The notes under the pieces: model-generated
Database searches by the model: none
Seen by the model: only the letters and a program-made list of their open reading frames with translations
Told to the model about the DNA's origin: nothing
Made by a program: the position numbers and the translations under genes
DNA from: an uncultured Erysipelotrichaceae bacterium
Lineage (GTDB): Bacteria; Bacillota_I; Bacilli_A; Erysipelotrichales; Erysipelotrichaceae
NCBI GenBank assembly: GCA_944325255.1
Contig: CALUZH010000014.1
Coordinates: 32,270-96,269, forward strand
Length of the DNA: 64,000 nt
Direction of reading: 5' to 3'
Part shown: in pieces, positions 47,048 to 56,170 of the stretch
Layout: the number at the start of each line of letters is the position of its first letter
Numbering within the stretch: position 1 is the stretch's first letter

Positions 47048-47314
47048 TTATTTACGTAAGCCGAGGTTTTTAACTAACTCGCGATAACGGTTAACATCCT
47101 TTTCCCGCAAGTAGTTCAAGAAATTTTTCCGTTTACCTACCATCTTCAAAAGACCGCGATTAGAATGGAAGTCCTTTTTGTGTTCTTTCATATGAACAGT
47201 TAAACGATTAATTTGTTCAGTTAAAATAGCTACTTGTACTTCTACCGAACCGGTATCGCCTTCTTCACGGGCATACTTTTTGATGATTTCCTGTTTTTCT
47301 TGTTTACTTAACAT
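47048..47314 (-). CDS. rpsO: 30S ribosomal protein S15
   Basis: Primary 16S rRNA-binding protein of the small subunit. 88 residues, the usual 89 minus one, with the family's [33 protein letters not shown] and [20 protein letters not shown] ribosome site. It stands alone with its own promoter, leader hairpin and terminator. Confidence 0.98.
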   Translation of the reverse strand: MLSKQEKQEIIKKYAREEGDTGSVEVQVAILTEQINRLTVHMKEHKKDFHSNRGLLKMVGKRKNFLNYLREKDVNRYRELVKNLGLRK

Positions 47315-47339
47315 CTTTTATTCTCCTTCACTTTCTTTT

Positions 47340-47389
47340 CTTTTATTCCGCGTAATCGATCGGAGTCTTTCGAAAACCCAGGATAAAAG
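47340..47389 (-). promoter_or_regulatory. rpsO leader hairpin, possible S15 autoregulatory element
   Basis: In the minus-strand leader CTTTTATCC (47389-47381) pairs with GGAATAAAAG (47349-47340) with one bulged A, enclosing about 31 nt. It starts almost at the predicted transcription start and ends 25 nt before the ATG, the position of S15-binding leaders in Bacillota. Confidence 0.45.
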
Positions 47390-47396
47390 CTTTAAT

Positions 47397-47425
47397 ATCT
47401 TAGCATATATTTAATGAATAAGCAA
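47397..47425 (-). promoter_or_regulatory. Predicted rpsO promoter
   Basis: Minus-strand TTGCTT (47425-47420), 17-bp spacer, TAAGAT (47402-47397). The -35 box lies inside the 3' end of the ZIP gene. Confidence 0.55.
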
Positions 47426-48178
47426 TAGCCCAAGCAATAAGCCGCCAATGAGTGCCAAGGAAGGATAGGACGAATCATCCATTTTAAACGCTTGTGGAAT
47501 GATTTCTACAAAGACGACATAAAGAATAATGGAAGCTGCCAAGCTTAAAGCCACCGCCAAGCCTAAAGTTCCCATATCGCCGATGACATAGCCAAGCCAA
47601 GCACCGACTAAAAGCGGCAAGGCACTGATAGATGTAAAAATGATGGCTTTTATTTTCGTCATCCCGCTGGATAATAAAGTCAAGGCTTGAGCCATACCGA
47701 AGGGAATATTATGCAACGCAATAGCCAAAGCAACCGTAATACTGGAATTAGCAATTACCATTCCGTCACTCACATAAGCAGCACCAATAGAAATTCCTTC
47801 CGGGAAATTATGCAAGGCTACCCCAATTATAAGCACTAAACCACCAATCAATAAGGCATGATTATCCTTTTTATCTTGATTGAAATAATGAGCTAAATCT
47901 TCATCACGATATAGACGCTTATCAATAAAATAATGCAATAATGAAACGAATATAATACCTAAGCTCATTATTCCCACTAAAGCTATTTGACCTATTCCGC
48001 TCTCCAGAGCATGAGCAAGCATATCAAAGACGCTTATCGCCAGCATTACGCCGGCGGCAATCCCCAAAACAATTGCCACAAAGCGTGGTGATTCCTTCTT
48101 AAACAACGTTGCCAAATAAGCACCAAGGCCAGTACAAAATACCCCGATAATCAGGGTTAAAATCGTAATATCTTTCAT
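47411..48178 (-). CDS. ZIP-family metal transporter (ZupT-like)
   Basis: Divalent-metal (zinc/iron) uptake protein, 255 residues with eight predicted membrane spans. The span-4 metal motif is intact (ALHNFPEGISIG). The matching span-5 motif, normally HNIPEG, reads HNIPFG, so one metal ligand of the second site is replaced by Phe. It follows sepF by 27 bp. The family is clear; metal preference is not. Confidence 0.9.
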   Translation of the reverse strand: MKDITILTLIIGVFCTGLGAYLATLFKKESPRFVAIVLGIAAGVMLAISVFDMLAHALESGIGQIALVGIMSLGIIFVSLLHYFIDKRLYRDEDLAHYFNQDKKDNHALLIGGLVLIIGVALHNFPEGISIGAAYVSDGMVIANSSITVALAIALHNIPFGMAQALTLLSSGMTKIKAIIFTSISALPLLVGAWLGYVIGDMGTLGLAVALSLAASIILYVVFVEIIPQAFKMDDSSYPSLALIGGLLLGLLLIH

Positions 48179-48205
48179 AGCAAAAGAAAAACCGCAAAAA
48201 ACGGT

Positions 48206-48607
48206 CTATTCTTCTTCGCTTCCCGAAAGATTGATCTCACCGCCGACCGGCATCGTTTTCGGGGCACAAAGGATTACATTTTCGCCAATCTTCCGGATTG
48301 ATCCGTCTACCCCGTAAATTACCCCTGAAAGAAAATCAATAATTCTTTGACGGTATTCACTCGGCATCCGATGTAAATTGACGGCACAGGCTCTTTTGAG
48401 TTTTAAGTGACGGCCAATTTCTTCCGCTTCTTCAAAGGTCCGCGGTTCGAATAAAACAATATTGGCATTAGCTGTAATGCGGCTGGCCCCTTCGACTTGC
48501 GGTTGTTCATATTGACTAAGCACATGTGCTTCTTCTTTAGTCAGCTCCAATTCTTCATCAGTCTCTTCCGGAGCGATGAAATTTTTAATTTTTTCTCCAA
48601 TTCCCAT
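48206..48607 (-). CDS. sepF: Cell division protein SepF
   Basis: FtsZ-binding protein that tethers and shapes the division ring. 133 residues: an N-terminal amphipathic membrane anchor (MGIGEKIKNFIA), an acidic linker, then the SepF core (NIVLFEPRTFEEAEEIGRHL, VNLHRMPSEYRQRIIDFLSGVIYGVDGSI, ILCAPKTM). It lies away from the usual division cluster. Confidence 0.95.
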   Translation of the reverse strand: MGIGEKIKNFIAPEETDEELELTKEEAHVLSQYEQPQVEGASRITANANIVLFEPRTFEEAEEIGRHLKLKRACAVNLHRMPSEYRQRIIDFLSGVIYGVDGSIRKIGENVILCAPKTMPVGGEINLSGSEEE

Positions 48608-48650
48608 TTTTTATCTCCTTGTTTCAAACAATATTGTAACATATTATTCA

Positions 48651-49445
48651 TTATAATTTCGCATCAATGAGGCCATGTCTTAAAAGACCCTTATAAAAGC
48701 CATCATTCAAGACATCATCGGTAAGTTCTTTAGCTACCGCCTTAACTTCATCAAAGGCATTTTCCATAGCGATACCATGGCCTACCATACTGAGCATCTC
48801 AATATCATTCAAACCATCACCAAAGGCATAAGTATGACTTACATCAACCTTAAGGTATTCCATAATATGTTTAATTCCATCAGCCTTATTATTGCCGATA
48901 AGATTAATATCTAATGACGTAAAGCCATGATGATGACGAACATCAAAACGTCCGCCAAACTTATCTTTGACCAATTTACATCCGGCTTCATCCTTACATG
49001 CCAACATGATAATTTGGATATTTTTATCATGATAGTCTTCTTCTACATAAATATCATCAATCTGCCAAGCATTATTAAAGGCAAGATGAAGATCATTATG
49101 AATATTTAAGGAATAAATCCGATATTGGTCCTCAAAATAATAATTAATATCATTTTTAATACAAAAGGCAGCTATATCTTCAAGATCAGCTAAAGCGAAA
49201 TGCTTTTCATATACCACCTGGCCATCATATTCGGCATAGGCACCATTGGCACAAACAAATCCCCGAGGATTTAAAGCCATCAAATTCTTATCCAGCATAC
49301 ATTTAGACCGTCCGGAAGCAATAAAAGGAATACTTTCCGGGAGCATCGCTTGAAAGGCATATTGGGTCAAAGGGCTGGGCTTAAACATCCCTCGGAGATT
49401 ATCAATAATTGTACCGTCAACATCACAAAAAACTAAATTCTTCAT
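48651..49445 (-). CDS. HAD-family phosphatase (Cof type)
   Basis: Probable sugar-phosphate or nucleotide phosphatase, 264 residues. Motif I is CDVDGTIIDN, motif II is IASGRS, a Cof-type cap occupies about residues 80-180, and motif IV is TYAFGDGLNDIEMLSMVGHGIAMENA. Substrate cannot be inferred. Confidence 0.88.
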   Translation of the reverse strand: MKNLVFCDVDGTIIDNLRGMFKPSPLTQYAFQAMLPESIPFIASGRSKCMLDKNLMALNPRGFVCANGAYAEYDGQVVYEKHFALADLEDIAAFCIKNDINYYFEDQYRIYSLNIHNDLHLAFNNAWQIDDIYVEEDYHDKNIQIIMLACKDEAGCKLVKDKFGGRFDVRHHHGFTSLDINLIGNNKADGIKHIMEYLKVDVSHTYAFGDGLNDIEMLSMVGHGIAMENAFDEVKAVAKELTDDVLNDGFYKGLLRHGLIDAKL

Positions 49446-49465
49446 GTTTAAATATTATCAAAAAG

Positions 49466-49499
49466 CGCAAAAAAAGAGAAGAAATCAATTCTCCTCTTT
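49466..49499 (-). terminator. Terminator at the end of amiF
   Basis: Minus-strand AAAGAGGAGAA / TTCTTCTCTTT (one G-U pair) with a short loop, followed by a T run; the 5' arm is within the last amiF codons. Confidence 0.8.
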
Positions 49500-50444
49500 T
49501 TCCCATTCCTGTAATTTAGCTTCGTATTCCTTCATTTCCCGATCGTTGGCAAAGACAAAATGACCCGGACGGATCTCTTGCAGAATCGGTTTTTCACCGC
49601 TCAAATCACGTTTGGATTCATCATAAATCACTAATTCCTTACTCTTTTCAATACGCGGATCAGGCATCGGTACCGCTTGTAATAAAGAATGCGTATACGG
49701 ATGTAAAGGATACTTAAATAAGATATCTGTCGGCGCAATTTCCACAATTCTACCCTTATGGATAACGGCGATACGATCAGAGAAATAACGGACAACCGAT
49801 AAATCGTGGGCAATAAACATATAAGTTAAGCCACGCTCAGTTTTAAACTTATTCATCAAGTTTAAGACTTGAGCCCGAATTGAAACGTCAAGAGCGGAAA
49901 TCGGCTCATCGGCAATAATGAATTCCGGTTCCATAATCATCGCTCTGGCAATACCGATTCTTTGTCTTTGACCGCCGGAGAATTCATGCGGATAACGGGA
50001 TTTATGTTCCGGTAACAAACCTACCGATTCCAAGGCCTTATCAACCTTAGCTTCTCTTTCGGCCTCATCTTTATAAAGATGGAAGTTATAAAGACCTTCC
50101 GATACACAATAGTCGATAGTAGCCCGTTCATTTAAAGATGCAGCCGGATCTTGGAAGATCATTTGAATATTCCGCACGATGGAACGTTCTTCTTCATGAC
50201 TGATCTTACCGTTAATCTTTTTGCCTTTAAAAAGAATTTCACCATCCGAAGTCGGATTCAAACGGATAATTGCCCGACCGATGGTAGTTTTACCGCTTCC
50301 CGATTCACCTACAAGGGCAAAAGTTTCACCCTTATAGATATCGAAATTAGCATTTTTAACGGCCCGGAAACGCTTTTTATTGTTGTAGAAGGTAATCTCC
50401 AGATTTTTGACCGAAAGTAATACTTCTTTATTATCGTTCGCCAT
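49485..50444 (-). CDS. amiF: Oligopeptide ABC transporter ATPase AmiF/OppF
   Basis: Second ATPase of the peptide importer, 319 residues. Walker [10 protein letters not shown], signature FSGGQRQR, Walker [19 protein letters not shown], and the oligopeptide-type C-terminal [14 protein letters not shown] with an acidic tail. It overlaps amiE by 14 bp and closes the ami operon. Confidence 0.94.
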   Translation of the reverse strand: MANDNKEVLLSVKNLEITFYNNKKRFRAVKNANFDIYKGETFALVGESGSGKTTIGRAIIRLNPTSDGEILFKGKKINGKISHEEERSIVRNIQMIFQDPAASLNERATIDYCVSEGLYNFHLYKDEAEREAKVDKALESVGLLPEHKSRYPHEFSGGQRQRIGIARAMIMEPEFIIADEPISALDVSIRAQVLNLMNKFKTERGLTYMFIAHDLSVVRYFSDRIAVIHKGRIVEIAPTDILFKYPLHPYTHSLLQAVPMPDPRIEKSKELVIYDESKRDLSGEKPILQEIRPGHFVFANDREMKEYEAKLQEWEKEEN

Positions 50445-51501
50445 AGATACCTCCTTTTGACGTTAAGGCCAGAATTTTCTCATGCAAGTTTTGAATCTGC
50501 TTCGGTTTATCCACTTTCGGAGCCCGCGGATCTAATAACCAAGTCTTGGCAAAGTGCGTATCCGAAACCTTAAACATCGGCGGTTCTTCCTCAAAATCGA
50601 TGGCCAAAGAGTAGTCACTGCGCGGTGCAAAGGCATCACCTTTAATCTCTTCAAATAAGGAAGGCGGTGTACCCCGAATAGCGAACAATTCACTGCCTTT
50701 TTCTCCAAGCTGCGGAAGTGATGAAAGTAAGCCCCAAGTATACGGATGGCGCGGATCATAGAAAATATCTTCGACTGTACCGTATTCGATAATCTGACCG
50801 GCATACATAACCGCGACATTATCCGCAACATTGGCAACAACACCCAAGTCATGAGTAATATAAATGGTCGTGAAGCCGTATTCTTCAGCTAATTCTTTAA
50901 TCAAACGAATAATTTGTGCCTGTATTGTAACATCAAGAGCGGTAGTTGGTTCATCACATACCAAAATCTTGGGATGGCAGGCCAGGGCAATGGCAATAAC
51001 GATTCTTTGACGCATACCGCCTGAATACATAAACGGATATTCGTCATAACGTTGTTCGGCATTATAAATACCTACTCGGCTCATTAATTCAATGGCTTCC
51101 TTTTTAGCTTCTTCCTTAGATTTATTTTGATGCTTCATAATAACTTCAGAAATTTGATAACCGATAGTTCTTACCGGATTTAAAGAAGTCATCGGATCTT
51201 GGAAGACGGTAGCAATTTTCTTACCCCGAATATTAAGCCATTCTTTATCAGTTTTATAAGTCATCAGATTTTCGCCTTCAAACCAGATTTCCCCGTTTGT
51301 AACCTTACCATTAACTTCAAGCATACCAGTAAAGGTCTTAGTGAAAACCGACTTACCACTACCGGATTCGCCGACTATAGCGACAACCTTGCCCTCTTCA
51401 AAGTCTAGAGAAACATTACGGATAGCCGTAAGCACCCGATCACGAACCTTAAATTTAACAACCAGGTCTTTGACCGACAAAATAATATTTTTATTTTCCA
51501 T
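50431..51501 (-). CDS. amiE: Oligopeptide ABC transporter ATPase AmiE/OppD
   Basis: First ATPase of the peptide importer, 356 residues, the length of streptococcal AmiE. Walker [13 protein letters not shown], signature YSGGMRQR, Walker [19 protein letters not shown], and the C-terminal [21 protein letters not shown]-type ribosome site. It lies 11 bp after amiD. Confidence 0.94.
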   Translation of the reverse strand: MENKNIILSVKDLVVKFKVRDRVLTAIRNVSLDFEEGKVVAIVGESGSGKSVFTKTFTGMLEVNGKVTNGEIWFEGENLMTYKTDKEWLNIRGKKIATVFQDPMTSLNPVRTIGYQISEVIMKHQNKSKEEAKKEAIELMSRVGIYNAEQRYDEYPFMYSGGMRQRIVIAIALACHPKILVCDEPTTALDVTIQAQIIRLIKELAEEYGFTTIYITHDLGVVANVADNVAVMYAGQIIEYGTVEDIFYDPRHPYTWGLLSSLPQLGEKGSELFAIRGTPPSLFEEIKGDAFAPRSDYSLAIDFEEEPPMFKVSDTHFAKTWLLDPRAPKVDKPKQIQNLHEKILALTSKGGIYGER

Positions 51502-51512
51502 TGTCTTTACCT

Positions 51513-52436
51513 CTATACCATATGAGTCCGCGGATCGCTGGCATCAGCTAGAGTCTGACCGACGATATATAACGAAACGGAGATAAACGCACTTATAAAT
51601 ACCGGAATCCAGAATAGATATGGAGCTGATGTCATATAAGACGAGTAAGTTTGAATCATTCTTCCCAAAGAGGCGTGAGCTTGCGACAAGCCGACACCGA
51701 TAAAGGACAAAAATACTTCATAAGAAATAAAACTCGGGACATCCCTTGAAATAGAAGTCATAATAACCGAAATCAAATAAGGGAAGATGTTATGGGTAAT
51801 AATCTTAACAGTTGGTGTACCCAGACACCGCGATGCCAAATTATATTCGCGATCCCGAATAATCATAACTTGGACACGAATAAAATAAGCCGTCGAAATC
51901 CATGACGTTACCGATAAAGCGAAGATAAGCTGCGGCATACCACTACCCAAGACATACATCATAATCATGGCAACAAGAGTCATCGGAATGTTGGCCAAAA
52001 CGTTATAAATTTGAATCATAATCGCATCAAAACGTTTGGAAAAGCCCCAGAACATGCCGACAGTAACGCCCAATATCTGCGTGATTATTGTTGCCGAGAA
52101 AGAGACGATCAAAGAATTGCGGGTACCGGCCCATACGGCATCAAATAAGGAATTACCCTTATCATCAGTGCCGAACCAAAATTCGCCATTTGGTCTGATG
52201 AAACGCATGGACGGATTATTGATATTCGGTGTCTCCATCGGATCATAGCCGGATAAAATCGGCTGAATAAAGGCGATGAGGACAACAGTCAAAGCGATCA
52301 CCAACATAACAATCGCTGTTTTGGAAGAAAAGAATTTGCGGAATACCGATTGCCAGTAAGAATACTTCGGAGCCGATATATGTTCGGATGCCGAATCATC
52401 TGCCCGTTTAAACGCAAATAGTTCTTGATCGGTCAT
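51513..52436 (-). CDS. amiD: Oligopeptide ABC transporter permease AmiD/OppC
   Basis: Channel subunit, 307 residues with six membrane spans and a cytoplasmic N-terminus. It shows the OppC N-domain (FWFGTDDKGNSLFDAVWAG), the EAA-type coupling loop LASRCLGTPTVKIITHNIFPYLI and a C-terminal DPRTHMV. It overlaps amiC by 4 bp. Confidence 0.94.
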   Translation of the reverse strand: MTDQELFAFKRADDSASEHISAPKYSYWQSVFRKFFSSKTAIVMLVIALTVVLIAFIQPILSGYDPMETPNINNPSMRFIRPNGEFWFGTDDKGNSLFDAVWAGTRNSLIVSFSATIITQILGVTVGMFWGFSKRFDAIMIQIYNVLANIPMTLVAMIMMYVLGSGMPQLIFALSVTSWISTAYFIRVQVMIIRDREYNLASRCLGTPTVKIITHNIFPYLISVIMTSISRDVPSFISYEVFLSFIGVGLSQAHASLGRMIQTYSSYMTSAPYLFWIPVFISAFISVSLYIVGQTLADASDPRTHMV

Positions 52437-53908
52437 TTTTTCTTACCTCCTTTAGCAGCTAATTGAATACGTGGATCAACAACTGTCATCAAAAGGTCAC
52501 CGATTAAAATAGAGAAAATCGACAAAGCCGTAAAGATGAAGGTCAAATTGATTACCATGTTGTTGTTGGAAGCATTGATAGCATCCGGCAGCATCTTACC
52601 CATGCCCGGTATAGCGAAGGCCGATTCAGTCAACAGGGCACCGGATATACATAAGATAATGGAACTTGGAATACCGTTAATAATCGGAATAATGGCATTC
52701 TTTAAGATGTGTTTGGTAAATATTTCTTTTTGTGACAAGCCCTTAGCCTTGGCAAATTTAGCGTAGTCAGCATTGGATTGGTCAAGCATATAACGCCGCG
52801 TCCATGTCATTAAGCTTGGGATCTGCAACAAAGCCAAAATGATGATCGGGATGATATATGAGCGGATATCTTCAAATCCGAGGATCGGGAAACGATCAGG
52901 GAAATTAAAGATTGAACCGATTTGTCTCACAAAGAAGATAAGAGCCAAAGATGGTACGGCAATCAAGAAGTTAATAACGACAATACCGGCCTTATCCACG
53001 ATCTTTCCTTTATTTCGGGCCATGGCAATACCGGAAGGTATCGCAACCACATAAGCAATTACCAATGCGATAATACCAAAGATATAAGAAGTATTAATCA
53101 TTGAAGGCGATTCATAATATGATTGGCAATTGGCATAATTGTCGGTGAAACGTCTTTGGTCAATCGTATCCAAAATCGGCTTATATTGGCAGGTATATTG
53201 ATTGAGCGGACTTTTTTCTACTACACCTGATGGGAAGGTCTGCTCTGTCGAAACCTGTGAACCCTGACCTTGCGATACCACTTGCCAAGTAGGCATGCCT
53301 TCATTAGTCGGATAGGAAATACCAAAATTAAAATGGATAGCATTAATATGAATAAAAGGGAAGGAACTATTAAAGTATAATTGATATTTATATTGGCAAC
53401 CAGAACACATAATTGCCGGCATACCGTTAGGGCTCTCGCCAATATAATACTTGCGTTCAATATCCGGATTATTTTCATCCTTGACATAGCCTGGATGATC
53501 AATCTGGATTAACTTAGAGTAGAAATTCCATATTAGTTGCAAAGGGTTATAGTCATGATAAACAAACGGATCACCATTTCGTAAGTAATCAACAACATAA
53601 CCATTGTTTTCATATTCACTGATTACAGCATTAAGCTCTTCACTGTCATTGACCATGCAAGCTTCATAATTATCGGAAGCATTACTACACATCTCCGACT
53701 TCTGTTGGAAATCCAGATAACCCAACTCTTCATAACGGGAATACATGTAAGTTGTACGGGCATCACCGCTCATCTTCTTATAACCTTCGTCTTTTTCGAA
53801 GATTTTATAGCGGGGAATCATCGTATACAACATTACTATAACGATCGAAACAACCACCATAACCGCAACGATCGACTTAATAACCCGTGAAAAAATATAA
53901 TTTTTCAT
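52433..53908 (-). CDS. amiC: Oligopeptide ABC transporter permease AmiC/OppB with large ectodomain
   Basis: Channel subunit of 491 residues, against about 306 for ordinary OppB but similar to streptococcal AmiC. After the first span (about 12-32) comes an external domain of roughly 240 residues, then five spans with the coupling loop AKAKGLSQKEIFTKHILKNAIIPI and the terminal MTVVDPRIQL. The ectodomain holds six cysteines, including a CSGC pair, which could form disulfides. Separated from amiA by a strong hairpin. Confidence 0.93.
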   Translation of the reverse strand: MKNYIFSRVIKSIVAVMVVVSIVIVMLYTMIPRYKIFEKDEGYKKMSGDARTTYMYSRYEELGYLDFQQKSEMCSNASDNYEACMVNDSEELNAVISEYENNGYVVDYLRNGDPFVYHDYNPLQLIWNFYSKLIQIDHPGYVKDENNPDIERKYYIGESPNGMPAIMCSGCQYKYQLYFNSSFPFIHINAIHFNFGISYPTNEGMPTWQVVSQGQGSQVSTEQTFPSGVVEKSPLNQYTCQYKPILDTIDQRRFTDNYANCQSYYESPSMINTSYIFGIIALVIAYVVAIPSGIAMARNKGKIVDKAGIVVINFLIAVPSLALIFFVRQIGSIFNFPDRFPILGFEDIRSYIIPIIILALLQIPSLMTWTRRYMLDQSNADYAKFAKAKGLSQKEIFTKHILKNAIIPIINGIPSSIILCISGALLTESAFAIPGMGKMLPDAINASNNNMVINLTFIFTALSIFSILIGDLLMTVVDPRIQLAAKGGKKK

Positions 53909-53931
53909 AAGTTTTCCTTTCTATCTGCAAA

Positions 53932-53962
53932 AGCAACGGAGCCTATAAATCGCTCCGTTGCT
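53932..53962 (-). other. Strong hairpin between amiA and amiC
   Basis: An 11-bp perfect stem AGCAACGGAGC / GCTCCGTTGCT with a 9-nt loop; only TTTTGC follows on the minus strand. A leaky terminator or RNA stabiliser that would leave excess amiA transcript. Confidence 0.7.
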
Positions 53963-53999
53963 AATGTGCAATACTAATTAATCGGAAACAATTAATCGA

Positions 54000-55970
54000 T
54001 TAAGCTTCCCATTCAGCTTTGGCAGCTTCGTATTGTTCGGTTGTAACAACTGTTTCTTGTAATTGGTAGAATTTGTATTTGTATTGTGAAATACCAGCTA
54101 CCGAATATGGCTCAGTGAACGGAACAACGAAGGAAACTCTTTGTGACATTCTTTGTTGTTGAGTCGGAATGTACAAGCAGTGTTCGATGAGGTATGCATC
54201 AGCCACAGCAAAGGCTCTGTAACGAGCATCAAGATCATCTGTGATAGCATCAGCAGCACGGTAAAGTGTTTCGTAAGTATCCCAACCTACTTGAGCTTTA
54301 ACATCATCATCAGAACCATAATCATCCGGTGAGAAGATAGAATCAGTTAAACCGCAGGCATGCATGTAGTAACCGACAGTCGGTGAGTAGATATCAACGA
54401 AGGTCTTCGGATCCAAGTAGTCAGGGCCCCAACCGGTATAAGTTGAAATATCAAAGTCAGCATCAGCATAGTTAGTAGTATCATAAGCGACGGCATTGAC
54501 TGTATCAGCAGGACGCATAACGATTTCAATGATAATTTGACCATCAGTATTTTCTTCGATCGATTGTTTCATTGATTGAGCTTCTTTGACAAGTGAGTCA
54601 CTGGTTTCTGCTACTAACATATCAAGATGAACAGGGAAAGTAATACCTTCGGCCTTAGCGGCTTCGATATAAGCTAAAGCAGCTTCTTTATCAAGCCATG
54701 GATATTGGCCATCACCTAAATCAACTGTTTCGCCGGTAGAAGTAGTATAAGCTTCTTCAATGAGCGTTACATACGGAGTACCATCAGAAGTTGATACAAG
54801 ATTTGGTACATCATTGATGTTACGAGACATAGCCTTAGCTACGCTTTCAACTTGGTTAACCGAGTTCTTGGCAATTACGTCATAAGCAGCTCTTACAGCC
54901 TTACGGAAGTTTTCGTTCAAAATAGCGTTGTGCGTATTTTCTCTGGCTGCTTCATCAGTTGCATAGTTAGTATGTTCGAATTTTTGACGGTTAAAGTTGA
55001 AGTTTACACCGAATACATAACCGTTAGGCATATCTTCTGTAATGTAACCTTCATACTTAGCTTCATAATCAGCATAATCTTCCCAAGAAGCATTCAAAGC
55101 AGCTGAAGCATAAGTACCTTGTTCGAAACCGCGGATTGTTGAATATGGATCAGAACCGTCATCATAGATATAGGTAACTGAATCTAAATGAACATTTTCA
55201 ACATCCCAGTATTGTTCATTCTTAACCATTACAGTTTGAGATTTCAAATCGAAGGTATCAAGGATAAATCCACCATTATAAAGGATGGAATCCGGAGCAG
55301 TAGTACCGAATTCACAAGCTGTAGGATCAGGTGAACCTAAAGCACAACCGGTACCCTTAGATTCCAAGAATTCACGATTGATCGGATAAAGGATAGAGTA
55401 GGTAGTCATTGAAGCAAAGTACGGAACCGGAGCTTCCATGGTGTATTCTACAGTATAATCGTCAACGGCTTTAATACCGACATTGGCCCAAGCTTCATCC
55501 GAGAAGTCGCCGCCATCATAATATTCTTGATAACCGGCAATAGCACCAAATACTACAGTAGCAGTACCGGAGTCAAATTCAGCAGCATGTCTTAAACCGG
55601 TTACGAAGTCTTCAGCAGTTACTTCACCAAATGTTTCACCAGTGCTGGTAACCCATTGAACACCAGGTCTGATGTGGAAAGTCCAAACGGTAGAATCTTC
55701 GTTAGCTTCCCAAGTTTCGGCCAAGGCACCGACCAATTGACCCTTAGAGTTATTCTCTAACAAGCCGTCAACGAAGTTAGCGTTGAATTCATGGTCTTCC
55801 GCCAAAGCGGTTGTAACATAGTCCATACTTCCGAGTTCACGGGAGCTTGGAACTACATAGTTTGCAGTATCAGTCAATTTTAAGTCAGCGACATTGAACT
55901 CATCTCCACCGCAACCGGCAAGAGAAAAGATCATTGCTACTGTCAATAAAGCGACAGATAGTTTCTTCAT
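54000..55970 (-). CDS. amiA: Oligopeptide-binding lipoprotein AmiA/OppA
   Basis: Extracytoplasmic peptide receptor, 656 residues, the length of streptococcal AmiA. Signal peptide with lipobox LAGCG (Cys20). SBP family 5 features include LVGALAETWEANEDSTVWTF, IRPGVQWVTSTGETFGEVTAEDFVTG and a C-terminal GWGPDYLDPKTFVDIYSP. First gene of the ami operon with a GGGAGG ribosome site. Peptide range not predictable. Confidence 0.95.
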   Translation of the reverse strand: MKKLSVALLTVAMIFSLAGCGGDEFNVADLKLTDTANYVVPSSRELGSMDYVTTALAEDHEFNANFVDGLLENNSKGQLVGALAETWEANEDSTVWTFHIRPGVQWVTSTGETFGEVTAEDFVTGLRHAAEFDSGTATVVFGAIAGYQEYYDGGDFSDEAWANVGIKAVDDYTVEYTMEAPVPYFASMTTYSILYPINREFLESKGTGCALGSPDPTACEFGTTAPDSILYNGGFILDTFDLKSQTVMVKNEQYWDVENVHLDSVTYIYDDGSDPYSTIRGFEQGTYASAALNASWEDYADYEAKYEGYITEDMPNGYVFGVNFNFNRQKFEHTNYATDEAARENTHNAILNENFRKAVRAAYDVIAKNSVNQVESVAKAMSRNINDVPNLVSTSDGTPYVTLIEEAYTTSTGETVDLGDGQYPWLDKEAALAYIEAAKAEGITFPVHLDMLVAETSDSLVKEAQSMKQSIEENTDGQIIIEIVMRPADTVNAVAYDTTNYADADFDISTYTGWGPDYLDPKTFVDIYSPTVGYYMHACGLTDSIFSPDDYGSDDDVKAQVGWDTYETLYRAADAITDDLDARYRAFAVADAYLIEHCLYIPTQQQRMSQRVSFVVPFTEPYSVAGISQYKYKFYQLQETVVTTEQYEAAKAEWEA

Positions 55971-56009
55971 ATCTTATTCCTCCCTTTTGCAAAATCTATG
56001 CATACATTG

Positions 56010-56038
56010 ATTTTAAGCTACCAGGATAGCTTTGTCAA
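56010..56038 (-). promoter_or_regulatory. Promoter of the ami operon with an inverted repeat in the spacer
   Basis: Minus-strand TTGACA (56038-56033), 17-bp spacer, TAAAAT (56015-56010). The spacer carries AGCTA-N6-TAGCT (56016-56031), placed for a repressor or a MerR-like spacer-binding regulator. Confidence 0.7.
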
Positions 56039-56086
56039 TTATAATTTCACATTCTTTTCACATTGCTTTGAAAATACTGCCAACCT

Positions 56087-56102
56087 ATGAAAATATTTTC
56101 AT
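56087..56102. promoter_or_regulatory. Perfect 16-bp palindrome upstream of the ami promoter
   Basis: ATGAAAATATTTTCAT reads the same on both strands and lies about 50 bp upstream of the ami -35 box. Possible operator; it does not match the CodY consensus, in which the half-sites point the other way. Confidence 0.45.
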
Positions 56103-56124
56103 ATCAATGCAGTGATTCATCAAA

Positions 56125-56155
56125 TAAAAAAAGCAGGAACCATCTGATGCCTGCT
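56125..56155 (-). terminator. Intrinsic terminator of the PPi-phosphofructokinase gene
   Basis: Minus-strand AGCAGG / CCTGCT stem with a structured 12-nt loop and seven T. Confidence 0.8.
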
Positions 56156-56170
56156 CAATAAATCAATAAC

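Noticed and set aside
53970..54000. CGATTAATT repeated near the amiA stop as a recombination or attachment site
   Set aside because: Very short AT-rich direct repeat with no integrase or foreign segment nearby.
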